From Pomacea canaliculata (Eukaryota > Mollusca > Gastropoda > Architaenioglossa > Ampullariidae): a stretch of 64,000 nt of DNA. The stretch covers positions 21,860,150-21,924,149 of the forward strand of contig NC_037601.1 of NCBI RefSeq assembly GCF_003073045.1, in the 5' to 3' direction. Below, in pieces: positions 47,101 through 63,741 of this stretch. Every line of letters starts with the position of its first letter. The stretch's first letter is position 1. The translations under genes and the position numbers were made by a program. The notes under the pieces are model-generated. The model made no database searches. It had not been told where the DNA came from and was given only the letters and a program-made list of their open reading frames with translations.

Positions 47101-50100
47101 TAGACTCTTTCCTACAGGATTATTCATTGAAAATAAATGGTAAAACAGGACGGACACACACACAGATGAATGTGGTCTAACAAGCTGCTGTATCGCTAAT
47201 CTCTCAAGCACTTTGTTCATATTTAACATTGTTTGACATGAAAGTATGTGTCAATGCTTACGTCCAGTAAGTAATCGCCTGGTGTATTGTCCTTCCCAAA
47301 GGTGGCAGCATGTGTGCAGTCTGTCACACCGGGCAGGGGCAACCCCTTGGGCGGGCAACATTCAAGCAGCGACATCAGAACGTCCTTCACAAACATCGGT
47401 GACAGATTCTCTCTAACGGATGTTTCGTTTTCCTGGAACATTAAGAGCGATTGATTGACAGAGAAAGGGTCGTGTTGGGGCACATGACCAAATCAATCCA
47501 CATTCACCTGCTTGGCTGTTGTAATGGTCTTTTTGTAGCGACCATGCTTCGTACAAATATATTGGTTCTGTATTCTCAGTACGAGTTCCAGAGCAGCCTC
47601 CTCAAGCACTTGTTCTCGAATGCTTGGATTCTCCTCTTCGTACCGGAAGCAAAGTTTACGTTGAACATCAGTAAAGCATCGATATTGTTCTATCTCCACA
47701 TTGTTGTGTTAAGGATCTATGCTAAGAGGGACTTGTACAGATTATATTTTATATAAAACCTGATGTCATGGCTGTGCCAGGCCCTGTAAAGTCGTTATTG
47801 CCGCTGCTGCTTTCGCGATATTGATGCTAGCATCTGTCGTGGAGAAGGTGGAGCTCATGGGTGAGTTGATTCACTTTCCTGAAAAGATGTAATGTGCGGA
47901 CGTTCCATGTGCACCAATGGATGTTCCTTCTCTCTGTTTTATATCTGTGCCTCGATCCCGCTAGTGCATTTTCTGTTATCCTCACTCAGGAGCTTACCGG
48001 TTGGGTGCTTGGTTGTTGTTGATCCGGGTATCAGTCTCTCTGGCATGAAGTTCTTTCAACGCCAAATATCCATAGTCCTGTCTCTGGACATACACTTGGT
48101 GGCGCTCATCTTCCTCTCCAAGTGAACTGATGGGTCGCGAACACATGGGCACTAGGCCTTTACCATTGCCGTGCTAGCGTCATGACTTTTTGTCCGGATT
48201 TTCTTCCTTAACTTTTATCTGTCCCAAGATTTCCAACAAGGAAGCGGGACTATTTTCCCTTGTCTAGAGAGGTGGTAGGATGAGAATGGTGATACAGAAG
48301 CGACAAAACTACCCCGTGGGTTCTCAAACTGACTAATCAAATATTCGAAAAATGAAGGACCTAGAAAAAGATTGTCTTATTTGTATAATAAAATCAACAT
48401 CATAAACTTACAAATATATATATAGGCCCGTCATCTCACCTTGTGAATGATCTTGCACGACTTCCCGCGTCATCAGTTCTGACTCGTTGACCTTAATTAC
48501 TCTGTCGTCATCAATGCACCATTCGGATGCGCGTGCAGTGCTCGGGCTGTCAAAACCTTTCGCCTCTGTTGATTGAAAATAAGGACAAGTGTTGCACGTG
48601 CTGGTATGTCCAGTGGAGACTTAATAATAACAAAGAAAGCAGATAAAATGTACTCACTAAGACGATCAAGGACCGGTTGCAAATCTTTCGGGATGCCCTG
48701 AAAGACGAAAACACTCAGATTATGAAAGTTGTATCGGATACCCTCCATCAGAAGAAAACTATCCCACATTTTGGTACAACGATCCTGTAATGAGGCATGT
48801 AAAACGGTGTTTAAAGGTATGCAGTCCTGTGTTACCGTCTGTGTTTTTTTCATTGAGTCACAGAGTACAGTGGTGTCACATCATATCCCTAGATGTACTG
48901 TCTTGATGTGATTTGGTGTTGATTGATGTTAAGATGCTCACCCGCTCAGGGACATGTTGACGCCGTCGTTGGTCGCTGTAGAATCTTGGGTAGTCTTCTT
49001 CCGTCGTCACGGATAGTCTACGGGTGGCCTTACCTGTTGTGAGAATTTTTAACAAAAATATATTCTAACACAAGACTATACAGACTACACTAGAGATGGA
49101 CCATTCCCTCTTGTTATTGTCATATACTCGTATTTTAAATAGTAGAGAAAAGAGATTTATAATGGTAATGATAAATATTGAGGTCATCACATTAAGCGGC
49201 AATTTAAGTCTTTAATTTTTTCTTTCTCTCTTCCCTTTTTCTCCTTTCATCCTTCTCTTGACTTGGTACTGTTTCCAATGTTTGTTTGTTTGTTTGTTTG
49301 TTTGTTTGTTTGTTTGTTTGTTTGTTTGTTTATCTCTTTTATTCTTTCTAACCTGAGTTAGAGATGAGTTCCGTCAGCACGTTTTTAATGTCCGTGAGCA
49401 GAGGTCGACTAGAAGGATTGAAAGATGTGCACTTTCTGATCACTTCATACACATTTTGGGGAATACATGGCCAGTGGACGAGTGTTACACTGTCCTCAAC
49501 CGTAAGCATCTGTAACAGACAGGAGGGAATAAATACAATACCACCAAAAATAGTGCTCGTGTTGGCTTAGCAACACCACTTGGAAAATAAGCAACACTAC
49601 AGACGGCGGAAATATTAATTTCGGAGAAGAAAATCCAGAGTACATTGACTAAATAAGAAGAAAAAGAAGAAAGAAAGAAAAAGAAGTATGAATTTATAAA
49701 ACGCAATATCTCAACCGAATTCAGACTGATTGCACTGAACAAGATCACAAAATAGTAACAAAAATGTCGGACAAGTTAACAAAAAAGTAACAAAGGTTTA
49801 GAAGGAAGAACAAGGAGAGGACTCGCTGCGTGCCTACAGCAAAGGGTGATAACTGTAGATGTAACGGTAACGACTCCAGAGGACAAGGTGAGTGACCTCA
49901 GGAGAACACTGGGATGATACTGAGTCATCTTGAGAATATGAAGAAATGTTATCATATGAAACTGCAAGAGGCTGATCATCACTTCAGTTTACTCACTGTA
50001 GCTCAAGGTCTCTGCCGAAGCGAGTGAAGCGGGTGGAGTGGAATCAACTTTAAAATAACATTATATACATTATATACATTTGCCTGTTGCAAACCAGAAA

Positions 50101-53100
50101 AGGAAGAAAACGGTAGAAGCAACGTGTTAACGTGAAGGTATAAGGCTTTTATCCAAATCGAAAGCACAACCATCAAACAAAATCAAGGACGTAGACGTGA
50201 GACCTGTTGGCGACACTCCACTGCACGTGCATCACGACTTCTACAGTCAATGAATTAATATTCACCTGTGTGAGAGTTTCAACCGTGGTCTTCTGATAGC
50301 TGCTGAAGGGCTCAAAGCCATGTGTCCACAGCTCGTACATAACACAACCCAGCGAGTACACCATGGACTTGCAGCTGTATTCTCCCTTCACCAGCCCTTC
50401 TGGGGCCGTCCACAGGACTGGCACTGGACCCTGCTCGGCGACTGTGAGAGAGAATTTCGTTTAGTTAACCATGTGGCATTGAAAAGATAGTTTAGCGATT
50501 GGTTCACAGGTTTCATTGTTTTGCTTTACGCTTTTTAACTCTTGCCCTTTCGCTAATATTCGCATGCGTGTCTGAATGTAGAGGTTGAGGTGGGGAGAGA
50601 TCGTAGACTGAAACAAGGTGAAAAACCTCTTCCAGTCTCATATTAGTTTTACTTCCCGGCTTAAGAACAACAAAATGAGGGATCGATAGGTCGGTAGAGA
50701 AATAGAGATGATGATGATGATGATGATGATTGATGATTGATGATTGATGATTGATGATGATGATAATGATGATGATGGATGGATGATGATGATGATTATT
50801 ATTATCATCATCATTATTATTCACCTGTTATTATTGCTTCGCTGTTCTGAGCAGATCGGTACTGATGTGCCAGAGATAGGTTTGCCAGCCTGATTGTGAA
50901 CTCGTCAGAAGCCAGAACTTCGATAAGTTCTCCCGCTTTTCCGCCCCTCCTTCGCCGCCCCGCGACGACTAAATCGTAAGCGGTGATGTCACGGCTGGCG
51001 ATGTTTTTGGAGTCGAGGAACTCGAGGGCACTAACGATGTCCAGCGACACACGGCAGAGGGTGGGCGTGTCCAGCCAGCGCTGTCCAGTGCGATGGCTCA
51101 GAAGATGATCCAGCAAACGCTGCCCTTTGACCTGCTCCGTGACGTAGAATGGGAAAGGATTGACCTGATAGGCTAGCATCTGGATGATGTGAGTACTAGG
51201 CGAAAGCTGTAGCAGCATCTCTAAATGGCGAATCTGACCACCAAGCCGTATCTTCTTCAAGCACGTTGTCGAGTCCTCCACTAGGCAGTCTTTAGTGTGA
51301 ACCAGTACGGACCCTTCCACGGACCCTGCACCCATCCGTCCTTTAAATCTATGCCAGCCGCAGGTTTGACCCGTGCCCTCACCTTGACCCTTGTCGTTTT
51401 CTTGTGTCGTGGCGAGGTCCGAGATGTGGAGGTCAGCAATTCTCAGGTTGTCGTTCAAATACTTGTTATAGAAAAGCAGCAGGCTTGAAAGGGAGAGAAT
51501 ATCAGCGCTGCTAATGGCCTTCCTTACGCAGTGCGATTCGTGGAAGAGTAAGCTGCCCAGATCCCCCGCCGACACGTCCACACTGCCAGATGGACGTGCC
51601 AGACATTTTGTCGCCACCTCAACCGTTATCTCTGCCGCTAGCTTGGCGTGGTCATAGAGGACACTGCCTGCTTCAACTTTTGCTGGAAAGATGGACAAAA
51701 ACTTTCTCAAAAGAATACATGAACAAGTGAAGTTTATCATATCAATAACTTTCTTCAATTATTCAACTGTCTCGCTACAACGAATACATGATTCACTAAC
51801 AATTGTTTTAATAGAAATGTAAATAAAAATAATGTGTTGCCTATACAAACAGTTACTATGATATATATATATACACAATATATTAACTACGCTAATATGA
51901 AACATACTTCATAATATGAAAAGTTGTTCAATAACTATTGTCTCTAATGGTCTGGGGCGTTTCTTCTGCCCACCTGCTGCAAATGTTGTGTTGAGCAAAA
52001 TCACAAGCCCTCGTAGGATCATGAAGTCGAGCACTGCATTGTTCTCGGGACTCAGATGGTATTTTCCGGCAGTGGGTAGGGCCTGGTACAGTTCGTGCAG
52101 CTCCTTCAAGAGCTCCCAGCTTTGCTTGCTCCATCCTTCTTGCGAAACCTGTAGACAAGAAACTCTACGACTTTATCATTATTGTACTTTGCTTTTAACT
52201 CACAAATACCTTACCCGGATTAAAAATGTGAGATAAAACAGTTGAGATACTCTTTAATTAGCTAAACAGCTGTGTGGACAGCAAGCAAAACTGTATTTTC
52301 GGGAAAGGCGGAAATCGAACTAACGCAACGGCTGACAAGATTTCGCGTTTGTCAAGAGTATTCACGACATGCACAGGAAAAAAACTATAAAGTCCAAATA
52401 TTAATTTAACTTGCAGTAATGTTGTGCTTTTTCATGTGTAATATCTTCTGGTTTGCTCACTTACTTCATTCAAAAGCTGAAAAATATAAGACATTTGCTC
52501 GCAAAAATGTTTCCGAGAAAACTCTTGTGGCCTCTTCGTTCTTTCCAGTGTTGTCAGTGAAAGTCCTTTTTTGCAAGAATCAAAATGGTTGTAGAAGGAC
52601 AGTACAGCTTTGAGCATTTCTTGCCTGGATCCTGCTTGCTTTTTTATTTCTTTTGGTGTGAGCATGAAGGTCTTGCACTCACTACCTGATGCTGGTGAGT
52701 CACTCTTGGTGAGCAATGCCGAGGTACACATCATGTGGAGATTGACATAGACTCGCATGTCATGCTCATCATTAGTCGGCTGGAGGAGGATACTCTTAGT
52801 CATTTGTGCTACCGACAGCAACAATGTTTTGACCTTAGCCTTGTCTCTGTAACACACACAGAGTATATAAATGAACCTCAGAACGTTCTGAGGAATAAAA
52901 ACATTCACTGGACAAACATAAAAGCATGGGGCTTAATATCACACCTTGGATTATAGTTGGCTACTACCAAATTGCATTGCTTTATTTCTGTGTGTTCCTC
53001 CAAAGGTCCTAAAAATATAGAAAAGAAAATATGTTAACAAACAGATACACGCTGCCTGCATATTAAGCAAATGGATGACGATGCTGAGTGTGTTAACATA

Positions 53101-54010
53101 ACTATAGGTCTAGGCCCCGGATGTCAGTCAACCTAGTTAGTAGACATAAATGTCGTACACGTAAATTACAAAGAACCATTGATTTGAATGGAAGGTTGAT
53201 GTCCCGAAGTTGGGAGCTGTGGGGGTGAGATGCAACATTATCACGGATCAAGCTTTCCAGGCACGGAGTATCACACCTGTAGTCAAACAGAAGAAGCAGT
53301 CCTTCCAGACGAGCAGCAGCATCTTGACGTACGGCCGGAAGTGAGGCAGGCAAGGCAGCCGCGATAGCGCAGAGGTCTTTTTCATACCCCAGTCTAGGCA
53401 GGATGTCTGTGAGGAGAAGCTGGCGGGTGGTCCACTGTTCACGTGAATCAAGTGACAGACGTTCCAGCTGCTTGCTCAGCTCCTCCTGCAGGGTTCGCCT
53501 GAACTGGGGAACTGCAGCAGAACCGATGTAAAGTGATGGAGAATATCTACATTAATATACTTTTGACCACAACATCTGAGCTGAAAGAAAGTTCTGTTTC
53601 CTCTACGTCTATCATTCATTCGCTCGCTCTTTTCTTCTCTCTCTCACGCACACATCACTGAACCTGCACATGTCAGCTTGTTTCTCGTATTCGCCTTAAC
53701 GGCTTAGTTTATAGTTCCGACCTGGTTGTTTGCTCTAGCATGGGAGAGTGCATAGAGAGCTTTCTTTCAAGCTTAGTATAATGGGAATTGCCGATACCAC
53801 GCAGCAGGTACATATCGTCACTGGCTGGTGAACTTTAAAAATACCGCTGTGTAATACACATGTACCTGGAACATTCACCAAGGTGTTGAAGACCCGAATC
53901 CCTCGAATGACAGGTGTCGCAACTGGAGCCAAAGTCACCACGTCTACATAGCCGACAAAATCGGCTCTCGCGCGTTTATTCACAAAGTTCAGTACACTTG
54001 CTGGGTCCAT
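44191..54010 (-). CDS. Two-kinase-domain pseudokinase paralogue 3 (complete, about 1,235 residues)
   Basis: Exons: 54010-53866, 53511-53277, 52846-52465, 52148-51974, 51682-50825, 50441-50266, 49509-49353, 49033-48942, 48697-48658, 48565-48440, 47689-47508, 47432-47262, 47111-46876, 45454-45289, 45120-44926, 44566-44191. ATG at 54010 (MDPASVLNF); stop TAA at 44191. Phases join cleanly except within 45120-44926, where one extra base separates VILLQDVQ from TPLPQPTHCPDW. Residues 1-310 are helical. Kinase 1 (about 440-710) has SRDITAYDLVV, ANLSL and VLWTAPEGL, so loop Asn and DFG Asp are both replaced. Kinase 2 (about 800-1090) has LLRDLRASYILL, DAP for DFG, then LAPEVL after very few residues. 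The tail (about 125 residues) is disordered and ends YDVLF. Predicted catalytically inactive; probably a cytoplasmic scaffold or regulator (inference). Confidence 0.85.
45211..45254. repeat. (AAC)n microsatellite in an intron of paralogue 3
   Basis: A run of CAA/AAC triplets 3' of the exon ending at 45289; the ORF read through it on the minus strand is low-complexity. Confidence 0.9.
46876..47111 (-). other. Kinase domain 2 catalytic-loop exon of paralogue 3
   Basis: Starts ERVYPRSWTLKE, passes VLHERHWLLRDLRAS (H-x-R-x...LRD loop, Asn replaced by Tyr) and ends KVTDAPDLYW. The donor TACTG|GTTACT (after 46876) leaves phase 2. The next exon, starting at 45454, begins with one base completing Trp and then LAPEVL, so the two fit exactly. 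Confidence 0.75.
49276..49332. repeat. (TTTG)n microsatellite
   Basis: About 14 perfect TTTG units in the intron just 3' (minus sense) of exon 49509-49353 of paralogue 3. Confidence 0.95.
50266..51682 (-). other. Kinase domain 1 exons of paralogue 3
   Basis: 51682-50825 carries a possible beta-3 Lys in TTCLKKI, the hinge PFPFYVTEQVKGQRLL, the loop IASRDITAYDLVV and RLANLSLAHQY. 50441-50266 carries GPVPVLWTAPEGL and CKSMVYSLGCVMYEL. Compared with paralogues 1 and 2, loop Asn is Asp and the DFG Asp is Asn, so metal binding should be impaired. Confidence 0.85.
50708..50820. repeat. (GAT)n-type microsatellite
   Basis: A long GAT/GATT run ends close to the splice donor after 50825, separating the two kinase 1 exons of paralogue 3. 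It encodes only low-complexity frames. Confidence 0.95.
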
Positions 54011-54333
54011 TTTTTCGCCTTTGGTGGTAACAGGTAGAGGACTTTCTGAGGGAAAAATAATCCACTAGTTCGGTAAATGGTTTATCAGAATAATCTCTTT
54101 TTACTCGAAGAAACAGATGCATATGCAAATCAACCAAACCACATAGTCTATATATTAACAGTTGTAATAAAAGTTATTTTATTTGCAATCTTTTTTGGAA
54201 TCAATGACTAATTTAAAGAGATGCAAGCGCTGCTTGAATTTTCATTATCAGTTAACTTTCATGCTAGTAGGATGGTAATTTTAATAGAACACAACATTAA
54301 TAAAACTAATGTCACACTATATAAAAAAGGTAA

Positions 54334-54505
54334 TGTAGGGGGTGAGTGGGAGTGGCCGACAGCCAGCCTGAACAAGTGAACAAGTGAACAAGTGTCACAT
54401 ACTGGGAAACCTACGTGAGCCCCGACACGAGATTCGAACCCCAGACCTTATCACAAACAAACGTCTGACGATTACCTACCCTCTCCCCTCTGTCCACCCC
54501 TACTT
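54334..54505 (-). mobile_element. tRNA-derived SINE-like element
   Basis: On the minus strand a strong box B, GGTTCGAATCTCG, follows a weaker box A-like GGGTAGGTAATCG by about 45 bases. After it comes a stretch with three ACTTGTTC units. The layout is that of a pol III SINE head; no matching cloverleaf for a functional tRNA is apparent. Confidence 0.5.
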
Positions 54506-55800
54506 CAGTGATCTACCGTCTGCAATCAATACAGACCATTGTGAATCTTGAGCTTACGTGAAGGAAGTACATACACCACATGCAGGCTACACATGTGTAA
54601 TCTTTTGTTATCGATGATTTTTGTTCTCTTTCTTCTATATTAAACAGACCGACGCATACCTGGGAAATAACTGTAAAGGTTACGATGATCGGCAGTAGTG
54701 GTAATCTACTTACGAGTCAGGAATGTCCAACGTTTGCGCCTTTATGAACCCGCTGACTTGGTGGTGTCTATGCTCCTACAGCTATATACTCACCAAAGGA
54801 AAAAACGAAATGACGATAACTCGTGTTCACCCAAATTCAAGCCAATCAAACCAGTGAGCTCAGATTTTTTTCTGGGTTTTACTAGTGCCAAAATGGTAGA
54901 AGCCCCACCCACTCCCCTAGAAGTCTAGCCCCCCGCCTCCCACTTCGAATACCACTGCAAAGTTGTTTGAACAAGGAACTTCGCAGGACGACTCAGTACT
55001 GACGTGGTTAAGGGAGAGACTATTCAAAGATAACATTACACACTTCCTTGTTCGTCACCTGTGCGGGGGTAAGTAGGAAGGTCTAGACGAAGACATACCG
55101 TCTATCAAGATGCAGTTGATGTGTTTCTGGGAAAGTATAAAAGCTAAATGACACACGGTTTTGTGACTGTCGAGTAAATCACTCAAGGTATTTGTATTAT
55201 TCTAAAGTCTAAAGTAACAGGTGGTATTGAATGACATGCTGGGTTTAAGATCTTACAGCAGTGGATAACTTTTTCCCGATCTGTTTTCATGTATAATGTA
55301 CTGTTCCCTACCTTCCGATCCGTTCCCAATATACAAATACCACCATGCTCAGAAAGTTGTCAAAATCATGCCATATGCTAATTAACATACCTCCCTAACT
55401 CCCTTACTGTAGTCTTCATAGCATAAGCGAACCCAAGCACATGGTCTTTCGCTCTTTATCCCTCATCTCCTTATACATTTTGATGATTCTCACAATTCTC
55501 GAGGGGTGGTTAACAGGGTAAATGGGGCTTGTTTGTCCAGTCTCACCACAATAAACACAAGTCAGTACATTATGGGTTTCAGCTGCTTTACTCAAACGCT
55601 GGTTGATGGTTCCGGCCAAGGCGAAGCATGCACAAGAGAACAAATCTTTAAACTGCTTGGTGGAGTGATGCTCCCACCTCCTTATCCCTTCCCACCTCCG
55701 ACACTTCAATTCCACCTTATTTATACTATACCTGTCGAAGGTTCTAGAAACTAACTCTCATTTTCCCTTATTCTAGGTACGCCGGAGGCAATGTCATTGC
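54506..55800. other. Intergenic stretch, no gene seen
   Basis: Lies between the 5' end of paralogue 3 and the foldback element. The promoter of paralogue 3 is probably in or near 54011-54700, but I cannot assign a motif. Confidence 0.4.
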
Positions 55801-56390
55801 TACAGGTCGATCGTGTGTGTGCGGTGGAATGAATTCGTCCCTAGGCAAAAGTTTGTTCGTTCCAGGTATAAGAGTATCTTTTCGTCCCAAGACAGAAAAG
55901 TGAAATCGATTCAAGCCCAAAAGACGAATCGATCACCAATGAAACAAGTATATAGCTATTAACGTCAAATATAACCAAAAGAGCTATATATTGTTCTAAC
56001 AATAGAGATACGCAAGCTCATGCATCTGTCTACTTTAAACAGAGCCATACGAATAAGTTTAGCCACCATTTTACTAAACAAAACCTGTCGCTTGGCAATA
56101 CGAATGCATAGAACGACGAACTTGTACACACGTCCATGATAGAAAGTTTCTTACAATGACAAATAAATATGATTTTCCTCTGTAAATTAAATTTAAAAGG
56201 TTTTGTTCAATTTTATTGTGACCTTTTATATTTGATGTTAATAGCTACTTGTTTCACATGTGATCTATTCGTCTTTTGGGGTAGGGACGATTTGACTTTC
56301 TGTCTTCGGACGAAATGGTCCTACCTGGAACGAACTTGACATAGCTGGGGCGAAATGGTCTTGGGGCGAAATGACCGGTGACCGTTGAGT
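55800..56390. mobile_element. Foldback MITE with long inverted repeats
   Basis: The left arm (GTTCGTTCCAGGTA, CAAAAGACGAATCGATCAC, AGCTATTAACGTCAAATATAA) recurs inverted in the right arm (TTATATTTGATGTTAATAGCT, TATTCGTCTTTTGG, TACCTGGAACGAAC). The right end carries repeated GGGGCGAAATGACC words. The arms span about 190 bp each; edges are approximate and no clear target duplication was found. Non-coding. Confidence 0.65.
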
Positions 56391-57144
56391 ATGTTTGCCG
56401 AATAAAGCCCTTTGAATATGTATGCTCGATAGTTTAAAAAGAAATAGTGGCTTATATTTCCGCTAGTTATTTTTGGATTTGGTCTTAATTTGGAAAGATT
56501 TTTTTGTACGATGAAATATTCCAGTGCTAACAATTAATATGTTGGAAACGTGACTGTGATAGCGAGGACGTGTATAGGTGGACTGCTGCTGTCTGCCAAG
56601 ACCAACGCTTAGCCTCTTGAGGAGTGATCCGCTGATAGTCTCGGCGAGCCGTAACAAAGAATGTGACTAAACCGGAAGCTTTCTTTCAATCATGTGTCGT
56701 TTTAGTAATTAATTTGAAATATGAATAAACCGGAAGCATTCTTGTCTCATGCTCGTTTTAGCAGTTAACTGAAAAAAAATCGTCTGCCAGCAGTTCAGGG
56801 ATATTAGTTTCTGGTGATAGGGCGAGAGAAGAATCTCTTCATAAGCAAATGAGTATTATCTTCTCTTTCATTAGGAACTCATATGACTTGTTTAATTTGA
56901 TGGTAAATAATTTGCAAACTATCAGTTTCTAATAGCTGCGTTTCACGCACAGTTAACCTAAATACTGTAAATGTGACGGTAATATACATCTTGTCGTCTG
57001 CTCGAAATGCTTTCAAAGAACATCCGGTGTTAAAAAGTCGTTTTCCTCCAATCAGCGCGAGTTTCATTATTTGCGCAGAACAGCGGAAGTTCCTAGGCAA
57101 AAGGCCTCAGTCTCTCGACCAGTAGTGGGGATAAAGACTTCAAA

Positions 57145-61893
<4,749 letters not shown>

Positions 61894-63604
61894 TTTTTCA
61901 GGCTGCAGACTGTAAAGGACTTGAAACTTATTTATGCTGTTCAGCCACCAGAATACCCTTTTTGACGGCTGCGTTCACAATCCTTTTGAGATATTGCTAG
62001 AAAGAATTCATTAGCCACTATTGTGTCACCCAGGCTACTGCAGGCTGATTTTGTTTTTGATGCAATGTCCATCATTTGCTATCTGAAATGTCAGGCATTT
62101 CCAAAATAAAATTAACATACACAGCTTTTATTCAGGAGCCTGTATTATGTAAAATTATGTATTGCTTATGAGCCAGGTAGGAATAGGTTTTGGAAATATG
62201 CATTTCCAGAAAATGATAACTTACACAGCTTTTATTCAGGAGCCTGCATTATGTAAAATTCTTCATTGCTTATGAGCCAGGTAGGAAGTTTTTGGAAATA
62301 TACATCTTGCCTTTGGAAAAAAAAATGAGACTAGTCGCATCTGGTGTTAGTAATAATTGAGTAGGAGTCAAATGTTGTACAGTTTTGTTTTTTGACAATT
62401 TAAATGTGTACTTGTGAGTTTGGTGCATTGTCCAGATCTTTGCTTTCATTGCGATTTGTTGGTATGACTACGACATTAAAACTTGAAACACTGGTTTAGA
62501 TATTTAGTGCAAGCAGTTGTGATGATGTGGAGGGATTGTGTGGCATCTAAAGACATTTCAAGGTATTAACATGAAATTGTTATTAACCTTAGAAAATGAT
62601 AGTTTCATAGCATCCAAACGCTGAGCTATCTTAAATATACCATGTTAGTTACATGGGTGAGATTTTTTATTTCTTAAAGAAAACCTGATGCATGATAAAA
62701 ACCCAAATGGCAGGAAGGAGACACCCAACAAAAACAAAGCCGACGTATGCTCAGTAATAGGGTTTTTTTTTTAATTGTTTTGTTATAGGAATCAAATTGA
62801 TTGTCAAAATAGAAAATGTTTCAAAAGTATTGCTTTTCTTTGGGCCTTCATCCCACCACCATAAAATCCACAGCACCTGCTGTAAACAGTATTAAATGCT
62901 ACCAATCATTTCAAAAATCTTAAAAGGATAATAAAAAAGCTAAATCCCTTGTAAAACATAATGACCACAACAAAGTACAAATATGCAAAAGTAACAAAAT
63001 GTAGATGTCAAACTTGACATGTTAGAAGGCTGTAAGCGGGTTTTGGGGAGGGAGTTGTTGACATTGAGCCAGTAAAAAAAGCTGTTCATGAATGCAGTAC
63101 ACAATGAAATCCGATCTAGAAAACAAGAGTAACTTTTGTGCTATCACCTCTAGTAGAAGTGTAAGATAAAAACAAATCTTGTCCTGTTGTTAAGAAAATA
63201 AAACATTTCCAAAGATTTTACATGTACATAAAAAAATTTGCATTCATTTAACTGCAGCTTTCTATATTAAATTTGTTTTAAAAAAAACTATTTGCAACAA
63301 ATTTCACAACAGTTGCTAGTGATGGCACTGCATGCAACCTTCCAATACATGTGACATAGTACCAGACCTTTTCTTTCTTATATGGAAATGGACAAGCAAC
63401 AGCCATAGACATCCAAGTGACAGTACCAAGAGCATTGTTTTATGGCAGAAACATCTTAAAGATTCATTAACAATCATCATCTGTAAAGCATGCATTATAA
63501 TACCAAGCTGAGGGCTGTACAACAGTTTAGAAGTGTACAAATACACTTAATTACTGTTCTATAACATTCCTCGATTTGTCAAATTTTCTGACAGCTCAAC
63601 ATAA
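61894..63604. other. NEDD8 and APRT 3' flanking DNA
   Basis: Convergent 3' ends. NEDD8 3' untranslated sequence runs to about 62120. A tandem duplication of about 105 bp (CAGCTTTTATTCAGGAGCCTG at about 62122 and 62225) follows. The rest is AT-rich and probably APRT 3' untranslated region on the minus strand. No other gene is seen. Confidence 0.6.
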
Positions 63605-63741
63605 CTAATACTGAATAAAAGAATAAAATGGTTTTGTTAGCTGTGCTTGTCCATTAAGGTCCGTCAACTCTATGATTGTTAAACATTCTGCAACATCTGC
63701 TTTCAGCTGTTCCATCAGTTCAATAGCAGCTTTCATGGTTC
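63605..63741 (-). CDS. APRT: Adenine phosphoribosyltransferase, last coding exon only
   Basis: After an acceptor at 63742-63743 the minus strand reads GTMKAAIELMEQLKADVAEC, then LTIIELTDLNG and finally KPFYSFIQY before TAG. This matches the C-terminus of animal APRT (GGTM.AA.ELL..L.AEV.EC...VELT.L.G, ending PF.SLLQY). APRT salvages adenine with PRPP to give AMP in the cytosol. The exon begins one residue after the end of the PRPP-binding loop, as in vertebrate APRT; upstream exons lie beyond the window. Confidence 0.92.

Noticed and set aside
52945-53008. Possible 64-nt exon in paralogue 3 (GPLEEHTEIKQC...)
   Set aside because: It has plausible splice sites, but including it breaks the phase between 53277 and 52846, which join cleanly without it, and copies 1 and 2 have no counterpart.
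56463-56657. Possible divergent gene upstream of NEDD8
   Set aside because: The two open minus frames have no recognisable product and no clear splice donor.
63316-63546. Minus-strand ORF of 76 codons
   Set aside because: It lies in the probable APRT 3' untranslated region and has no homology.
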